Assembly (NCBI GenBank): GCA_031430595.1
Contig: JANPBU010000051.1
Coordinates: forward strand, 124,001 to 188,000
Length of the DNA: 64,000 nt
Direction of reading: 5' to 3'
Origin: JANNBN01 sp031430595
GTDB taxonomy: Bacteria; Actinomycetota; Acidimicrobiia; Acidimicrobiales; JANYDT01
Shown: one piece after another, positions 8,055 through 17,923 of the stretch
How the letters are laid out: every line of letters starts with the position of its first letter
Numbering within the stretch: position 1 is the stretch's first letter
Notes under the pieces: model-generated
What the model saw: the letters and a program-made list of their open reading frames with translations, nothing else
Told to the model about the DNA's origin: nothing
The model's database searches: none
Translations under genes and position numbers: made by a program

Positions 8055-8780
8055 TTACGCTGCCTTCTCAAACACCAACAGCCACTCAATGAAGCCCTTT
8101 TCACCGACTTCAACGAACGGTTTGAAACTTGGGTCGAGAATGCCGAAATCAGCAAACGTCAACTCATACGCGCCGAGCACTTCAATGTTTGATCCGTTCA
8201 GGCGAGCATCGAGGCTTAACTCGACGGGCTTCGTGGTGCCGTGCACCGTCAGCGTTCCCTTCGCTGGGATCGTCACGGTTTCTTTGTCGGCAGGTACCTT
8301 GCCAAAATCGATGGGCTCGGTGAGTTCGAACGTGGCCGTGGGGAACTTCGCCGTTTCCATAATGCGACCCTGTACCTGACTGTCACGCTTACCCGAGTCA
8401 CTCGCCAACTTGGTGAGATCAAAAACGAATTGGGTCGAGGTCACTTTGGTTCCCACGACGGTCAGCGAACCAGTCACCCCTGACGTTCGGCCTACGCCCT
8501 CGCTCTTTTGACCGTTGAGTACCTCTGGAACCCGGTATCCGGCCTCGGAACCAGAAGTAATCTGCCATGAACCATCGAGCTCAGTCGCTGCCGCAGCATC
8601 AGTTGGTGTGTCGGTTTTCGCAACCGTTTCGGTAACAACATCCGCACCGGCGATCGTTTGCTCACTTGCACTCTCAGTGGCGGTGCCCGAAGCATCTGAC
8701 CCACCACATGCGACGAGTGTTGTGGCGGCCATGAAAGCAAGGCCCAGCAATACAGACCTGCGTGAAGTCAAAATCCTCAT
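8055..8780 (-). CDS. YceI-family lipoprotein
   Basis: This encodes 241 residues from ATG 8780; an ATG at 8795 adds five residues before the signal peptide. A lipoprotein signal peptide ends in the lipobox LVAC with Cys25. A Thr/Ser/Ala-rich linker leads into a YceI domain (about residues 75-241; motifs GSWQITSGSEAGYRV, GSLTVVG, GRIMETAKFPTATFEL and GTLTVHGTTKPVEL). YceI domains are lipocalin-like beta barrels that bind isoprenoid or other long hydrophobic ligands. The protein is probably anchored on the outer face of the membrane. It is followed at 3 nt by a short ORF resembling the anchor of a second YceI protein. Confidence 0.9.
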   Translation of the reverse strand: MRILTSRRSVLLGLAFMAATTLVACGGSDASGTATESASEQTIAGADVVTETVAKTDTPTDAAAATELDGSWQITSGSEAGYRVPEVLNGQKSEGVGRTSGVTGSLTVVGTKVTSTQFVFDLTKLASDSGKRDSQVQGRIMETAKFPTATFELTEPIDFGKVPADKETVTIPAKGTLTVHGTTKPVELSLDARLNGSNIEVLGAYELTFADFGILDPSFKPFVEVGEKGFIEWLLVFEKAA

Positions 8781-8806
8781 TCCCCAGTATTGCATGGGGC
8801 GACTTT

Positions 8807-10321
8807 TTAGCGGACCCGCACAATGCGAAGCACGTCAGTTGACCCGTACCCCGACGTCGGGTCGCCAGCAAGCACCATCACGTAATCGGAGGCAATGGCA
8901 AGGCCATCGTGAACGACCCGCTCAACGGTGTGCCAAACGAGCGCATCTGTCGAATCGTAAAATTCAACCTGCATCGGAACCACACCCCACGACAGGGCCA
9001 ATCGGCGAACAACGGTTGGGTCGGGGCTTGCACCAACAAGTGTTGCCAACGGCCGAAACCGTGCCATTGCTCTGGCCGTTCGCCCGCTCGTTGTGCAGCA
9101 AATAATCACACGTACGCCAACATCTTCAGCAGCCTGCCACGCAGCATGGGTCATGGCCTGCGTCACACGCAATTCGCCGGCGGTGTCTCGCTGACGCTGA
9201 ACGCGCCCGAGTCGCGAACCCCACTGCCGGTACGAAGCCTCTTTTTCGGCGTGGACCAAAATACGACTCATAGTTTCAATAACTGTCACCGGATGATCAC
9301 CAATCGCTGTCTCACCGGACAGCATCACTGCATCGGTGCCGTCGAATACTGCGTTTGCGACGTCGCTCACTTCAGCGCGGGTAGGCGCCGGAGACGTAAT
9401 CATCGACTCAAGCATTTGGGTAGCGGTGATGACCGGCACACCTGCTTCGACGCATGCCCGGATGATCTTCTTTTGTAAGTGCGGAACATCTTCAAGCGCA
9501 CAGTCGATGCCAAGATCGCCGCGAGCAACCATCACCGCGTCAGCAACCTCAATGATTGCGGCCAAATCTTCGACGGCGGCCCGAGTTTCGATTTTCGCCA
9601 CGAGCGCGGGGCCGTTGACACCAGCAACATCGCGAACCTTTTGAACGTCGGCCGCAGAACGAACGAACGACACTGCCGCAAAGTCGATTCCTGCCGGAAT
9701 CATTACTTTGAGTAACTCAAGATCTTCATCGGTCGGTGTCGTCAACCGCAGCCGCTCACCCGGAAGATGCACGCCAGGTCGACCACGAAGACGCCCGCCG
9801 GTGCGAACCTCGACCTCGGCAAATTCATTCGACACACTTAACACCAACAGGGTGATGTCACCATCGCCGAGGGCCACACGATCACCTGCGCGCAGATCAT
9901 CTAGCAAACTTTCGTACTCAACAAAGATTGTGTTGTCACTGCTGGCAAGGTCGCCAGGTCGCATCTGTAATCGCTGGCCCGGAACTATCGCAACACCAGC
10001 ATCGGGAAACCGGCCAGACCGCACCTTTGGGCCAGGAAGGTCAGCTAAGACCGCTACTTCGCGACCCACTTCGGCGCTGGCGGCTCGGATAGCTGCAAGT
10101 CGAGCAAGATGCTCATCAACGGTTCCGTGCGACAAATTGAGTCGAAACACATCGACCCCGGCGGTGATAAGTGCCTGCAGTATTTCCGGCCGATCAGACG
10201 ATGGCCCGACAGTGGCAACAATTTTCGTACGACCACTTGATGCCGCCGATCCCAAACTTGGGCGGATGATACTTGGCATCAAAGCTTGCATCGAAGTTTT
10301 TGCGGGCTGGGAATTTGGCAT
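8807..10321 (-). CDS. pyk: Pyruvate kinase
   Basis: A 504-residue glycolytic enzyme converting phosphoenolpyruvate and ADP to pyruvate and ATP. The N-terminal barrel motif KIVATVGPSSDRPEIL and VFRLNLSHG begin near residue 33, the active-site Lys segment VAKIETRAAVEDL is near 241, the metal-binding segment VMVARGDLGID is near 262, and the MLESMI..PTRAEVSDVANAV..GTDAVMLSGETA block follows. The first 30 residues are extra relative to most Pyk proteins, so the ATG at codon 11 or 15 may be the true start. The start lies 1 nt after the dedA stop (TGA-T-ATG), which implies coupling. Confidence 0.95.
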   Translation of the reverse strand: MPNSQPAKTSMQALMPSIIRPSLGSAASSGRTKIVATVGPSSDRPEILQALITAGVDVFRLNLSHGTVDEHLARLAAIRAASAEVGREVAVLADLPGPKVRSGRFPDAGVAIVPGQRLQMRPGDLASSDNTIFVEYESLLDDLRAGDRVALGDGDITLLVLSVSNEFAEVEVRTGGRLRGRPGVHLPGERLRLTTPTDEDLELLKVMIPAGIDFAAVSFVRSAADVQKVRDVAGVNGPALVAKIETRAAVEDLAAIIEVADAVMVARGDLGIDCALEDVPHLQKKIIRACVEAGVPVITATQMLESMITSPAPTRAEVSDVANAVFDGTDAVMLSGETAIGDHPVTVIETMSRILVHAEKEASYRQWGSRLGRVQRQRDTAGELRVTQAMTHAAWQAAEDVGVRVIICCTTSGRTARAMARFRPLATLVGASPDPTVVRRLALSWGVVPMQVEFYDSTDALVWHTVERVVHDGLAIASDYVMVLAGDPTSGYGSTDVLRIVRVR

Positions 10322-10322
10322 A

Positions 10323-10958
10323 TCAATCGCCTGTTACTTTCTCGCTACGTTTCTTCATGATCAGACGAGCCAACACACCGATAACAATCAGTGCACCTAC
10401 TAATGAGCCACCTCGGCCCAGCCATGACTCAAGTTTCGAGAAGTTCTCGCCCAGCAAATAGCCGCCGACCACACAGGTCGTCGCCCACGACACTGCACCA
10501 ACAATGTCGTATGGCAAAAACTGGGCGAACTTCATGCCAGACATACCGGCACTTGCCGGCATGATCGCCCGAAGAAACCCAATCCACCGACCCATCAACA
10601 CAATGAGACCTTTGCGTTCAACAACTAGGCGCTCGGCCCGAGACCAAGACTCTGCGCTGAGGCGACGCCCCACCCATGATGATTTTAAACGGGGGCCAAA
10701 TCGTTGACCTAGATGGAAACCGGTCGCATCACCCAACAGGGCCGCCACGATGGCAACGGCAATCAGCCAAACCAACTTCACATCGCCTTGAGCCGCCGCC
10801 GCACCGACGAACAGCAACGTCACCTCACCGGGTATGAAAAACAGGAGGGTGCCGGTTTCGGCAAACGTCATAATGAAGGCAATAACGTACAGAGAAGGAG
10901 GAGGCACCCGCGCCAACCACTTCTCGAGAAATTGCCCGATAACCGCTACGTTCGCCAC
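10323..10958 (-). CDS. DedA-family membrane protein
   Basis: A 211-residue DedA/VTT-domain protein with several hydrophobic helices and the family features FIPGEVTLLFVGAAAAQG (about residues 40-57), GRWIGFLRAIMPASAGMSGM (about 122-141) and GAVSWATTCVVGGYLLG. DedA proteins act in the cytoplasmic membrane; several are implicated in lipid (undecaprenyl phosphate or phospholipid) translocation and membrane homeostasis. It lies between ftsX and pyk, only a few nt from each, in a minus-strand run starting at prfB. Confidence 0.85.
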   Translation of the reverse strand: MANVAVIGQFLEKWLARVPPPSLYVIAFIMTFAETGTLLFFIPGEVTLLFVGAAAAQGDVKLVWLIAVAIVAALLGDATGFHLGQRFGPRLKSSWVGRRLSAESWSRAERLVVERKGLIVLMGRWIGFLRAIMPASAGMSGMKFAQFLPYDIVGAVSWATTCVVGGYLLGENFSKLESWLGRGGSLVGALIVIGVLARLIMKKRSEKVTGD

Positions 10959-10961
10959 CGT

Positions 10962-11858
10962 CTAAACGTCGAGAAAACGACTGACAGCAATCGCTGATCC
11001 AACAGCACCGACCAGCGCACCAACGGCCAGCATAAAGATGCCGGTACTCAAAATTTGACCACTACTGACCGAAAGTGTTTTGAACAGCGTCGTCGAAGAA
11101 TTTCGTATAGACGCTTGTAATCGGTCAACACCGACATACACCGCACCGAAGGCAATCAAGGCCCCAATGAGCCCCTGAAGTAGGCCTTCGAGCATGAACG
11201 GCAGCCGGATAAACCAGTTAGTTCCGCCGACGAGTTTCATCACCGCCACTTCTCGACGGCGACTAAAAATTGCCAACTGAATCGTATTCAGAATCAACAA
11301 AACCGCCGCTACGAGCAACGCAATAGCCACGGAAAGCAACACAACTTGAATTCGGCTGGCGATGCGCAACAAAATCTTGATGTCTTCGTCGGTCGATACG
11401 TCGTAGACCCCTTCTCGATTTCGAAACTTTGCTCCCAAAAGTGAAATTTTCTCGGCTTGACCGGGGACAACTCGAAACGACGTGGGCAAATCTTTAGGGT
11501 CGGTTGCAATATCGAGTTGTTCTGGGCTGTTGCGAAACATTTCCCGGTACTCCGCAAGCGCTGCAACCTGATCGACGAACACATAACCCTTTACCTGTTT
11601 CGTTCGTTTCAACTCATCGAGATCACTACGCACACTTGCAATCTGAGCATCGGTAGCTTCGGGCACCATGTACACATTGAGTTCAACACCGTTTCGGAAC
11701 TGAACTGCATAGTTGTTCATACCCTGGCGAAGTAGAAGGGCCGAACCAACAATGCTTAACGACACCGTAATCGTGAGCACAGCGGTAACCGTCATCAGTA
11801 CATTGCGCCGAAGGTTCGAGATACTTTCTTTTATTAGATAACCGGGTCGTGCAGCCAT
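10962..11858 (-). CDS. ftsX: Cell division protein FtsX
   Basis: The ABC-type permease partner of FtsE. The start ATG 11858 gives 298 residues (MAARPGYLIKESISNLRRN), 22 nt after the ftsE stop; the frame is open further upstream but would overlap ftsE. There is a cytoplasmic N-terminus, TM1 at about residues 21-43, an extracellular domain of about 130 residues, then three C-terminal helices. In actinobacteria FtsEX relays a signal across the membrane to activate peptidoglycan hydrolases such as RipC at the division site. The order prfB-ftsE-ftsX is conserved in actinobacteria. Confidence 0.93.
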   Translation of the reverse strand: MAARPGYLIKESISNLRRNVLMTVTAVLTITVSLSIVGSALLLRQGMNNYAVQFRNGVELNVYMVPEATDAQIASVRSDLDELKRTKQVKGYVFVDQVAALAEYREMFRNSPEQLDIATDPKDLPTSFRVVPGQAEKISLLGAKFRNREGVYDVSTDEDIKILLRIASRIQVVLLSVAIALLVAAVLLILNTIQLAIFSRRREVAVMKLVGGTNWFIRLPFMLEGLLQGLIGALIAFGAVYVGVDRLQASIRNSSTTLFKTLSVSSGQILSTGIFMLAVGALVGAVGSAIAVSRFLDV

Positions 11859-11880
11859 GATCTCAGTGCTCTCAATGCTC

Positions 11881-12567
11881 TCAGTCGAGGGTTCCGTAGA
11901 CGCCGCGAACCTGGTCGCGAACCAAGGTGCCTCGGTCGAGTTCGATAACACGTCGACGCATCGAATCAACGATTCCTTGATCGTGCGTCGCCATCAACAC
12001 GGTGGTTCCGGTGCGGTTAATTCGGTCGAGTAACCGCATGATGCCAATGCTCGTATTCGGATCAAGGTTGCCGGTTGGTTCGTCAGCCAACAGAATCAGC
12101 GGACGATTGATAAACGCCCTGGCAATCGACACACGCTGTTGCTCACCACCCGAAAGTTCGCTAGGAAACGCATCTTGTTTTTTGGCCAAGCCAACCAGAT
12201 CAAGAATCTGTGGCACCTGAGCTTGGATGACGTCTTTTGGTCGACCGATGACATCTAAGGCAAACGCCACGTTCTCGTACACGGTTTTGTTAGGAAGCAG
12301 CTTGAAGTCTTGAAAGATGCAGCCAATGTTTCGCCGCAGGTACGGTACTTTTTTCGACGCCAGTTCTGGCACGTTTTTGCCGGCCACCCACACCGCACCC
12401 TCAGTTGGAAGTTCCTCTTTCAACAGCAACCGCATAAACGTTGATTTACCGGAACCTGACGAACCCACGAGAAAGACAAACTCACCCTTCGCAATTTCAG
12501 CGGATACGTTACGGAGCGCGACGGCACCGTTTTTATACACTTTGGTAACGTCGTCGAGCCGGATCAT
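11881..12567 (-). CDS. ftsE: Cell division ATP-binding protein FtsE
   Basis: A 228-residue ABC ATPase. Walker A GSSGSGKS is at residues 35-42, the Q-loop in CIFQDFKLL near 83, the signature LSGGE at 138-142, Walker B LILLADEP at 157-164 and the H-loop ATHDQ near 193. With FtsX it forms the transporter-like complex that controls cell-wall hydrolysis during division. The gene lies between prfB and ftsX as in most actinobacteria. Confidence 0.95.
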   Translation of the reverse strand: MIRLDDVTKVYKNGAVALRNVSAEIAKGEFVFLVGSSGSGKSTFMRLLLKEELPTEGAVWVAGKNVPELASKKVPYLRRNIGCIFQDFKLLPNKTVYENVAFALDVIGRPKDVIQAQVPQILDLVGLAKKQDAFPSELSGGEQQRVSIARAFINRPLILLADEPTGNLDPNTSIGIMRLLDRINRTGTTVLMATHDQGIVDSMRRRVIELDRGTLVRDQVRGVYGTLD

Positions 12568-12609
12568 CAGCCACGAACCTTAGTTCGCGCAACTACCGAA
12601 GTCGGGCAC

Positions 12610-13734
12610 CTACCCAGCAGATGTATCGGCCGTGGCCCGTCGCCACCGTAACCATGACTCCATAAAGTCGTCGAGATCGCCGTCCAGCACCTGTTGTGGC
12701 GAGCCAACCTCATACTCAGTACGCAGATCTTTCACCATTTGGTACGGGGCCAAAACATATGACCGAATTTGGTTTCCCCATGCCGCTTCTTTAGCGGGGC
12801 CGGTAATATCGGCCATCATCTGATCGTGCTCTTGACGCTGCCGCTCAATCATTTTGGCAGCCAACATATCGAGCGCACGAGCCCGGTTCTGAATTTGCGA
12901 CCGTTCTATTTGGCACGAAACAACGATGCCCGTCGGAATATGCGTCATACGAACCGCCGAGTCAGTTGTGTTGACATGCTGACCACCGGCGCCTGATGAC
13001 CGAAACACATCGACGCGTAGGTCTTTTTCGTCAATATTTACCTTTGAGCTGGCATCTTCAATCACTGGTGTGACTGAAACGCCAGCAAACGAGGTTTGAC
13101 GGCGCGCTTGGGAATCGAACGGTGAAATACGAACGAGGCGATGCACGCCGCGCTCCGCAGAAAGAAGACCATAAGCATACCTACCTTTAATGATCAGGAT
13201 TGCCGTCGAAATACCTGCTTCATTACCCTCGGTAACCGACTCGATTTCTACGTCGAAGCCGCGCCGTTCACCCCACCGCACATACATGCGAAGCATCATC
13301 TCGGCCCAGTCTTGGGCATCGACACCACCTGCACCGGAATGAATTTCGAAAATGGCATCGCCTGCGTCATATTCGCCAGTGAAAAGGCTGCGCAATTCAA
13401 GTTCGCTCAACTTGGCTTTCGCCGCCACGAGGTGTTCAACCAACTCGGGTTCAACACTGTCATCTTCCATTTCGAGGCCAAGCTCAAGCAGGGTCGAAGC
13501 ATCTTCAAGATGGCGATTTACCCCGGTCAGCGATTCAAGATCGTCTTTCACCAGCGCATACTCTTCACCAACTTTGCGCGCTATCGCGGCATCATCCCAA
13601 AGGTCAGGTCTGGCCAACTCTGATTCGAGGCGAACGAACTCGGTACGAAGCCGCTCGAAACCCAAATACGTCTCGGCTTCACTGAGGCGCGTTCGGGCCT
13701 CAGTTATTGCCTCGGCGTGAAGATTAATGGCCAT
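12610..13734 (-). CDS. prfB: Peptide chain release factor 2
   Basis: A 374-residue class I release factor that recognises UAA and UGA. The anticodon-like SPF tripeptide is at residues 204-206 and the GGQ hydrolysis motif at 250-252 (SSGAGGQHVNTTDSAVR). The gene reads through in one frame with no in-frame UGA near the N-terminus, so the autoregulatory frameshift of E. coli prfB is absent, as is usual in actinobacteria. It lies 6 nt downstream of secA and opens the ftsE-ftsX-dedA-pyk run. RF2 competes with SelB at UGA codons, which is relevant to the candidate selenoprotein at 19551. Confidence 0.96.
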   Translation of the reverse strand: MAINLHAEAITEARTRLSEAETYLGFERLRTEFVRLESELARPDLWDDAAIARKVGEEYALVKDDLESLTGVNRHLEDASTLLELGLEMEDDSVEPELVEHLVAAKAKLSELELRSLFTGEYDAGDAIFEIHSGAGGVDAQDWAEMMLRMYVRWGERRGFDVEIESVTEGNEAGISTAILIIKGRYAYGLLSAERGVHRLVRISPFDSQARRQTSFAGVSVTPVIEDASSKVNIDEKDLRVDVFRSSGAGGQHVNTTDSAVRMTHIPTGIVVSCQIERSQIQNRARALDMLAAKMIERQRQEHDQMMADITGPAKEAAWGNQIRSYVLAPYQMVKDLRTEYEVGSPQQVLDGDLDDFMESWLRWRRATADTSAG

Positions 13735-13740
13735 TGTGGT

Positions 13741-16587
13741 TTACTTGCCGTGGCAGTTCTTAAACTTCTTACCGGTTCCGCACCAGCACGGCTCGTTGCG
13801 ACCAAGTTTCTCGTGTTCGGCCTTGACGATTGGTTGCTGCGGGGCCTCGTCGTCGTCTTCATCGTCACCATCTTCGGCACCCGATAGAACGAGCCGACTG
13901 TCATTCGGCGCCTTTGCGTCACCCCTCACGTCACCCTTGTCGACCCCGACGGGGGCATCGGCACCAATCAACCCAGCCAAACGTGACGGTGCGGTTCCTT
14001 CTTCGGCCGACACATATTCAAGGCCGGTGATTTCAGGAGCCTGTTGCTCAACAACAACCTCTGCGTGCATACAATATCGAACAAAGTCGCCATCGATGGA
14101 ATCGATAAGGTTACCGAAGGCGGCGAAACCGTCGCGTTGCCATTCAACCAGCGGATCCTTTTGACCAACCGCTCGAAGATGAATACCTTCCTGCAGATAG
14201 TCCATATCGGCAAGATGCTCACGCCAACGTTGATCGATCACCGACAGCGAAATATTGCGCTCAACATCACGCATCACTTCGGAGGTAAGCCGTTCTTCTT
14301 TGGCCTCGTAAAACTCGGTGGCTTCAGACACAAACGAATCGGTCAACACCGAACGACTCGACGCCTGCTCAAGATCTTCCAACGTGAATTGGGTTGGATA
14401 CGTATTTTGCGCATCGGCGAGTAAGCCTTCGAGGTTCCAGTCGTCGTTAGCCTCGCTTGGGCAATGCTGTTCGACGAGTTGCTTCAACACCGTTGACACG
14501 TTTTGGTTCAACACATCGTGCAGGTCGCCACCGGTGAGCACACGATCACGCTTCGCATAAATCACTTTGCGCTGTTCGTTCATTACTTCGTCGTACTTCA
14601 ACACGTTTTTACGAATTTCGGCGTTTCGACCCTCAACTGTATTTTGGGCTCGCTCAATTGCCTTGGTCACCATCTTTGCTTCGATAGGAACATCGTCAGG
14701 CAGCGCACGACCCATCACCCAATTCATGGCGCCGGTAGCGAACAAACGCATTAACTCGTCATCAAGCGACAGATAAAAGCGGCTCTCACCGGGGTCACCC
14801 TGCCGAGCGGATCGACCTCGAAGCTGGTTGTCAATTCGGCGGCTTTCATGTCGTTCAGTACCCAGCACGTACAAGCCGCCGTACTCGCGAACCTTCTTGC
14901 CTTCCTCAGCGCAATCAGCCACGTAATGAGCCTGGGCCGCAGCGAGCGCATCGACGACTTTACGACGGCGAGCTGCCAAATCAGCATCGGCCTCAAGCAT
15001 TGCGAACACTGCTTCTTCGCCCGGGTCAAGATCGAGCAACGCCATCTCGTGGCCAGCTTCAGCAACTTCCCGTCGAGCGAGACCGTCAGGGTTTCCGCCC
15101 AAAATGATGTCGACACCACGCCCAGCCATGTTGGTAGCAACGGTCACTGAACCGAGGCGACCGGCTTGGGCCACAATTTCGCCCTCGCGGGCATGCTGCT
15201 TGGCATTCAACACCGCATGAGGAATACCGCGTTGTTGCAGCAACGACGACAGGTGCTCGCTCTTCTCGACGGAAACGGTACCAACCAACACCGGTTGGCC
15301 CTTTTCGTGACGTTCAGCAATGTCGTCGGCCGCTGCTTCAAACTTTGCCAGTTCGCTTTTATAAATCAGGTCGGCCTGGTCGATACGAACCATTGGGCGA
15401 TGGGTTGGAATTGGCACCACTGACAACCCGTACGTCGCATGAAACTCGCCAGCTTCGGTTTCGGCTGTACCGGTCATTCCCGCAAGCTTTTCGTACAGGC
15501 GGAAATAATTCTGCAACGTTGTCGTCGCCAGGGTCTGGTTTTCTTCTTTGATCTTGACCCGCTCTTTAGCCTCAACAGCTTGATGCAAGCCCTCTGACCA
15601 TCGACGACCCTCAAGCACTCGACCGGTGAACTCGTCAACGATATTTATCTCGCCACTTTGAACGAGGTAATCAACGTCGCGGCGGTACAACTCTTTGGCC
15701 CGAAGCGCAGCATTGAGATGATGCACAAAGTCGGCGGCCGGATCGTCGTAAATATTGTCGACTCCAAGTGCTGCTTCAACCTTGTCGACGCCCGACTCGG
15801 TAGGAAACACCTGCTTCTTTTCTTCGTCGACCTCATAGTCAGTGCCACGAACAAGGCTTCGAGAAATAGCTGCAAACTGCACATATAACTTCGCCGCATC
15901 AGCCACTCGACCGCTAATGATGTGCGGCGTACGAGCCTCGTCGATCAGGATCGAGTCAACTTCGTCAACGATCGCGTAATACGGCTTTCGCTGCACGCGC
16001 TCTTCAAGGCTCATAGCCATGTTGTCGCGCAAGTAATCGAAACCGAGTTCAGAGTTCGTTGAGTAGGTGACATCAGCCCCGTACGCTGCGCGCTTAACCG
16101 CCGAGTCGCTGAATTCGGCCGTCACGATACCCATGGTTAAACCCATCCATCGGTGAATCTGGCCCATCCATTCAGCGTCACGTTTCGCCAGGTAATCGTT
16201 GACGGTGACCACATGAACACCTTTGCCCGTCAACCCATTCAGGTACACCGGAAGCGTTGACACCAACGTTTTGCCTTCTCCGGTCCGCATTTCAGCAATC
16301 CAACCGAAGTGCAGCGCAGCCCCACCCATCAGTTGAACGTCGTAGTGACGTTGCCCAATCACCCGTCGAGACGCCTCACGGGTAACAGCAAACGATTCGA
16401 TGAGTAGATCATTGAGGTCAATTCCGTTAGCTAGCCGCTGGCGGAACTCTGGGGTCTTCGCCCGAAGCTCGTCGTCGGTGAGCCGTTCAATTTGCGCCTC
16501 AAGCGCATTGATATCTGGCACCAAGTCTTGTAGGGCACGAACTTTCTTGCCCTCACCGGCGCGTAGAACCCGCTTGAAAATCGACAT
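13741..16587 (-). CDS. secA: Preprotein translocase ATPase SecA
   Basis: The 948-residue motor of the Sec translocon. Visible are the DEAD-like motor with MRTGEGKT (about residues 100-107), VDEVDSILIDEARTPHIISG near 210, VGTVSVEKSE and VATNMAGRGVDI in the second motor half, and the helical wing and scaffold. The C-terminal zinc/SecB-type tail has Cys934, Cys936, Cys945 and His946. It couples ATP hydrolysis to protein export through SecYEG. A single full-length SecA1-type copy is present, starting 129 nt from the divergent alcohol dehydrogenase. Confidence 0.97.
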   Translation of the reverse strand: MSIFKRVLRAGEGKKVRALQDLVPDINALEAQIERLTDDELRAKTPEFRQRLANGIDLNDLLIESFAVTREASRRVIGQRHYDVQLMGGAALHFGWIAEMRTGEGKTLVSTLPVYLNGLTGKGVHVVTVNDYLAKRDAEWMGQIHRWMGLTMGIVTAEFSDSAVKRAAYGADVTYSTNSELGFDYLRDNMAMSLEERVQRKPYYAIVDEVDSILIDEARTPHIISGRVADAAKLYVQFAAISRSLVRGTDYEVDEEKKQVFPTESGVDKVEAALGVDNIYDDPAADFVHHLNAALRAKELYRRDVDYLVQSGEINIVDEFTGRVLEGRRWSEGLHQAVEAKERVKIKEENQTLATTTLQNYFRLYEKLAGMTGTAETEAGEFHATYGLSVVPIPTHRPMVRIDQADLIYKSELAKFEAAADDIAERHEKGQPVLVGTVSVEKSEHLSSLLQQRGIPHAVLNAKQHAREGEIVAQAGRLGSVTVATNMAGRGVDIILGGNPDGLARREVAEAGHEMALLDLDPGEEAVFAMLEADADLAARRRKVVDALAAAQAHYVADCAEEGKKVREYGGLYVLGTERHESRRIDNQLRGRSARQGDPGESRFYLSLDDELMRLFATGAMNWVMGRALPDDVPIEAKMVTKAIERAQNTVEGRNAEIRKNVLKYDEVMNEQRKVIYAKRDRVLTGGDLHDVLNQNVSTVLKQLVEQHCPSEANDDWNLEGLLADAQNTYPTQFTLEDLEQASSRSVLTDSFVSEATEFYEAKEERLTSEVMRDVERNISLSVIDQRWREHLADMDYLQEGIHLRAVGQKDPLVEWQRDGFAAFGNLIDSIDGDFVRYCMHAEVVVEQQAPEITGLEYVSAEEGTAPSRLAGLIGADAPVGVDKGDVRGDAKAPNDSRLVLSGAEDGDDEDDDEAPQQPIVKAEHEKLGRNEPCWCGTGKKFKNCHGK

Positions 16588-16716
16588 AAGAGCACCATGT
16601 TACCGGCGAGTACAAGCCTTGAGGCACAAACGCGAGGTGAATTAGTGGCAGGAATTCGATACATTCAAGTGACCGGCGCCACACCGCGCCTTCATTACAT
16701 GAACGAGGTCAACCGT

Positions 16717-17832
16717 ATGAAAACTCGTGCAGGCTTATTGTTTCAAACCCCTGGAAAATGGGAGGTTGCCGAAGTCGAACTTGAAGAACCCCGCCACGGC
16801 GAACTCTTACTCAGAATGGTGGCCTCCGGGCTCTGCCACTCTGACGATCACCTCACAACCGGCGACATTCCGTTTGGTATTTACCCGGTTTGTGGCGGTC
16901 ACGAAGGGGCCGGAGTGGTTGAGAAGGTCGGACCAAACACCGCTGGCTATGAAGTCGGTGACCATGTCGTGATGTCGTTCCTGCCGGGCTGCGGTCGATG
17001 TCGTTGGTGTGCCAGCGGTATGCAAAACCTGTGCGATACCGGCGCAACACTGCTGCTTGGCTCACGCGAAGATATGAGTTACCGCATGTCGCTTGACGGC
17101 AAACCCGTCGGACAAATGTGTGGCATCTCAACGTTCGCCGAGTACACGGTCTGCTCGGTCAACAACGCGGTGAAGGTACCCAAAGATATTCCGCTCGACA
17201 AAGCATGTCTTGTCGGCTGCGGCGTCGGAACCGGGTTCGGGTCAGCGGAAAAGTCAGCGAATGTACAGCCCGGCGACACCGTCATCATCATGGGCATCGG
17301 CGGCATTGGTATCAACGCAGTGCAGGGCGCAGCCATTAAGGGTGCCTCACACGTCATTGCCGTTGACCCCGTCGAATTCAAACGCGAAAAAGCCATGGAA
17401 TTTGGGGCAACTCACGCGTTCGCTACCATGGAGGAAGCGACCGCCTTCGCCCAAGGCGTAACCAACGGACAGGGCGCAGACTCAGCCATCGTGACCGTTG
17501 GTGTGACCAAGGGTGTTCATATTGCTCAAGCATTCGACGCTATTCGAAAAGCCGGAACCGTCGTCGTTACCGGTCTGGGCGACCTTACCGAGACTGGCAT
17601 CCCCATTTCGCCAGGAATGCTCACACTGTTCCAAAAGCGAATTCAAGGTTCACTCTTCGGTGAATCGAGCCCGTCGAAAGACATACTTCGCCTACTTGCG
17701 ATGTATCAAGCCGGAACCCTCAAACTCGACGAGCTGGTAACCAACACCTACACGCTCGAAACGTTGAACCAGGGCTATGAAGATATGCACTCCGGCAAAA
17801 ACCTACGCGGCGTATTGATCCACCGCACGTAA
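16717..17832 (+). CDS. NDMA-dependent zinc alcohol dehydrogenase (Rxyl_3153-type)
   Basis: This encodes 371 residues from ATG 16717, with GAGG 8 nt upstream; the frame is open further 5' to 16597 without family resemblance. It is a medium-chain zinc dehydrogenase: Cys40 and His62-Glu63 (GHEGAGVVE) at the catalytic zinc, Cys92/95/98/106 for the structural zinc, and a Rossmann GIGGIG near 193. The opening MKTRAGLLFQ and GLCHSDDHLTTGD match the actinobacterial family that keeps its nicotinamide cofactor tightly bound and uses an external acceptor (NDMA in vitro, mycofactocin in vivo). A mycofactocin pathway is therefore predicted elsewhere in the genome. The alcohol substrate is unknown. Confidence 0.88.
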   Translation: MKTRAGLLFQTPGKWEVAEVELEEPRHGELLLRMVASGLCHSDDHLTTGDIPFGIYPVCGGHEGAGVVEKVGPNTAGYEVGDHVVMSFLPGCGRCRWCASGMQNLCDTGATLLLGSREDMSYRMSLDGKPVGQMCGISTFAEYTVCSVNNAVKVPKDIPLDKACLVGCGVGTGFGSAEKSANVQPGDTVIIMGIGGIGINAVQGAAIKGASHVIAVDPVEFKREKAMEFGATHAFATMEEATAFAQGVTNGQGADSAIVTVGVTKGVHIAQAFDAIRKAGTVVVTGLGDLTETGIPISPGMLTLFQKRIQGSLFGESSPSKDILRLLAMYQAGTLKLDELVTNTYTLETLNQGYEDMHSGKNLRGVLIHRT

Positions 17833-17867
17833 ACGCGTACTTCGGCGACTCAACCACACTAATTGGA

Positions 17868-17896
17868 GGAATTCCGGCTTATTAGGCCGGAATTCC
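17868..17896. terminator. Bidirectional hairpin between adh and hpf
   Basis: A perfect 11-bp stem GGAATTCCGGC/GCCGGAATTCC with a 7-nt loop sits between two convergent genes. There is no strong T tract on either side, so efficiency is uncertain. Confidence 0.6.
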
Positions 17897-17923
17897 AACA
17901 TTTAGTGGAGCAATCGGAGTTTG

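Noticed and set aside
13660..13734. Programmed +1 frameshift in prfB
   Set aside because: The reading frame is continuous with no in-frame UGA near the N-terminus.
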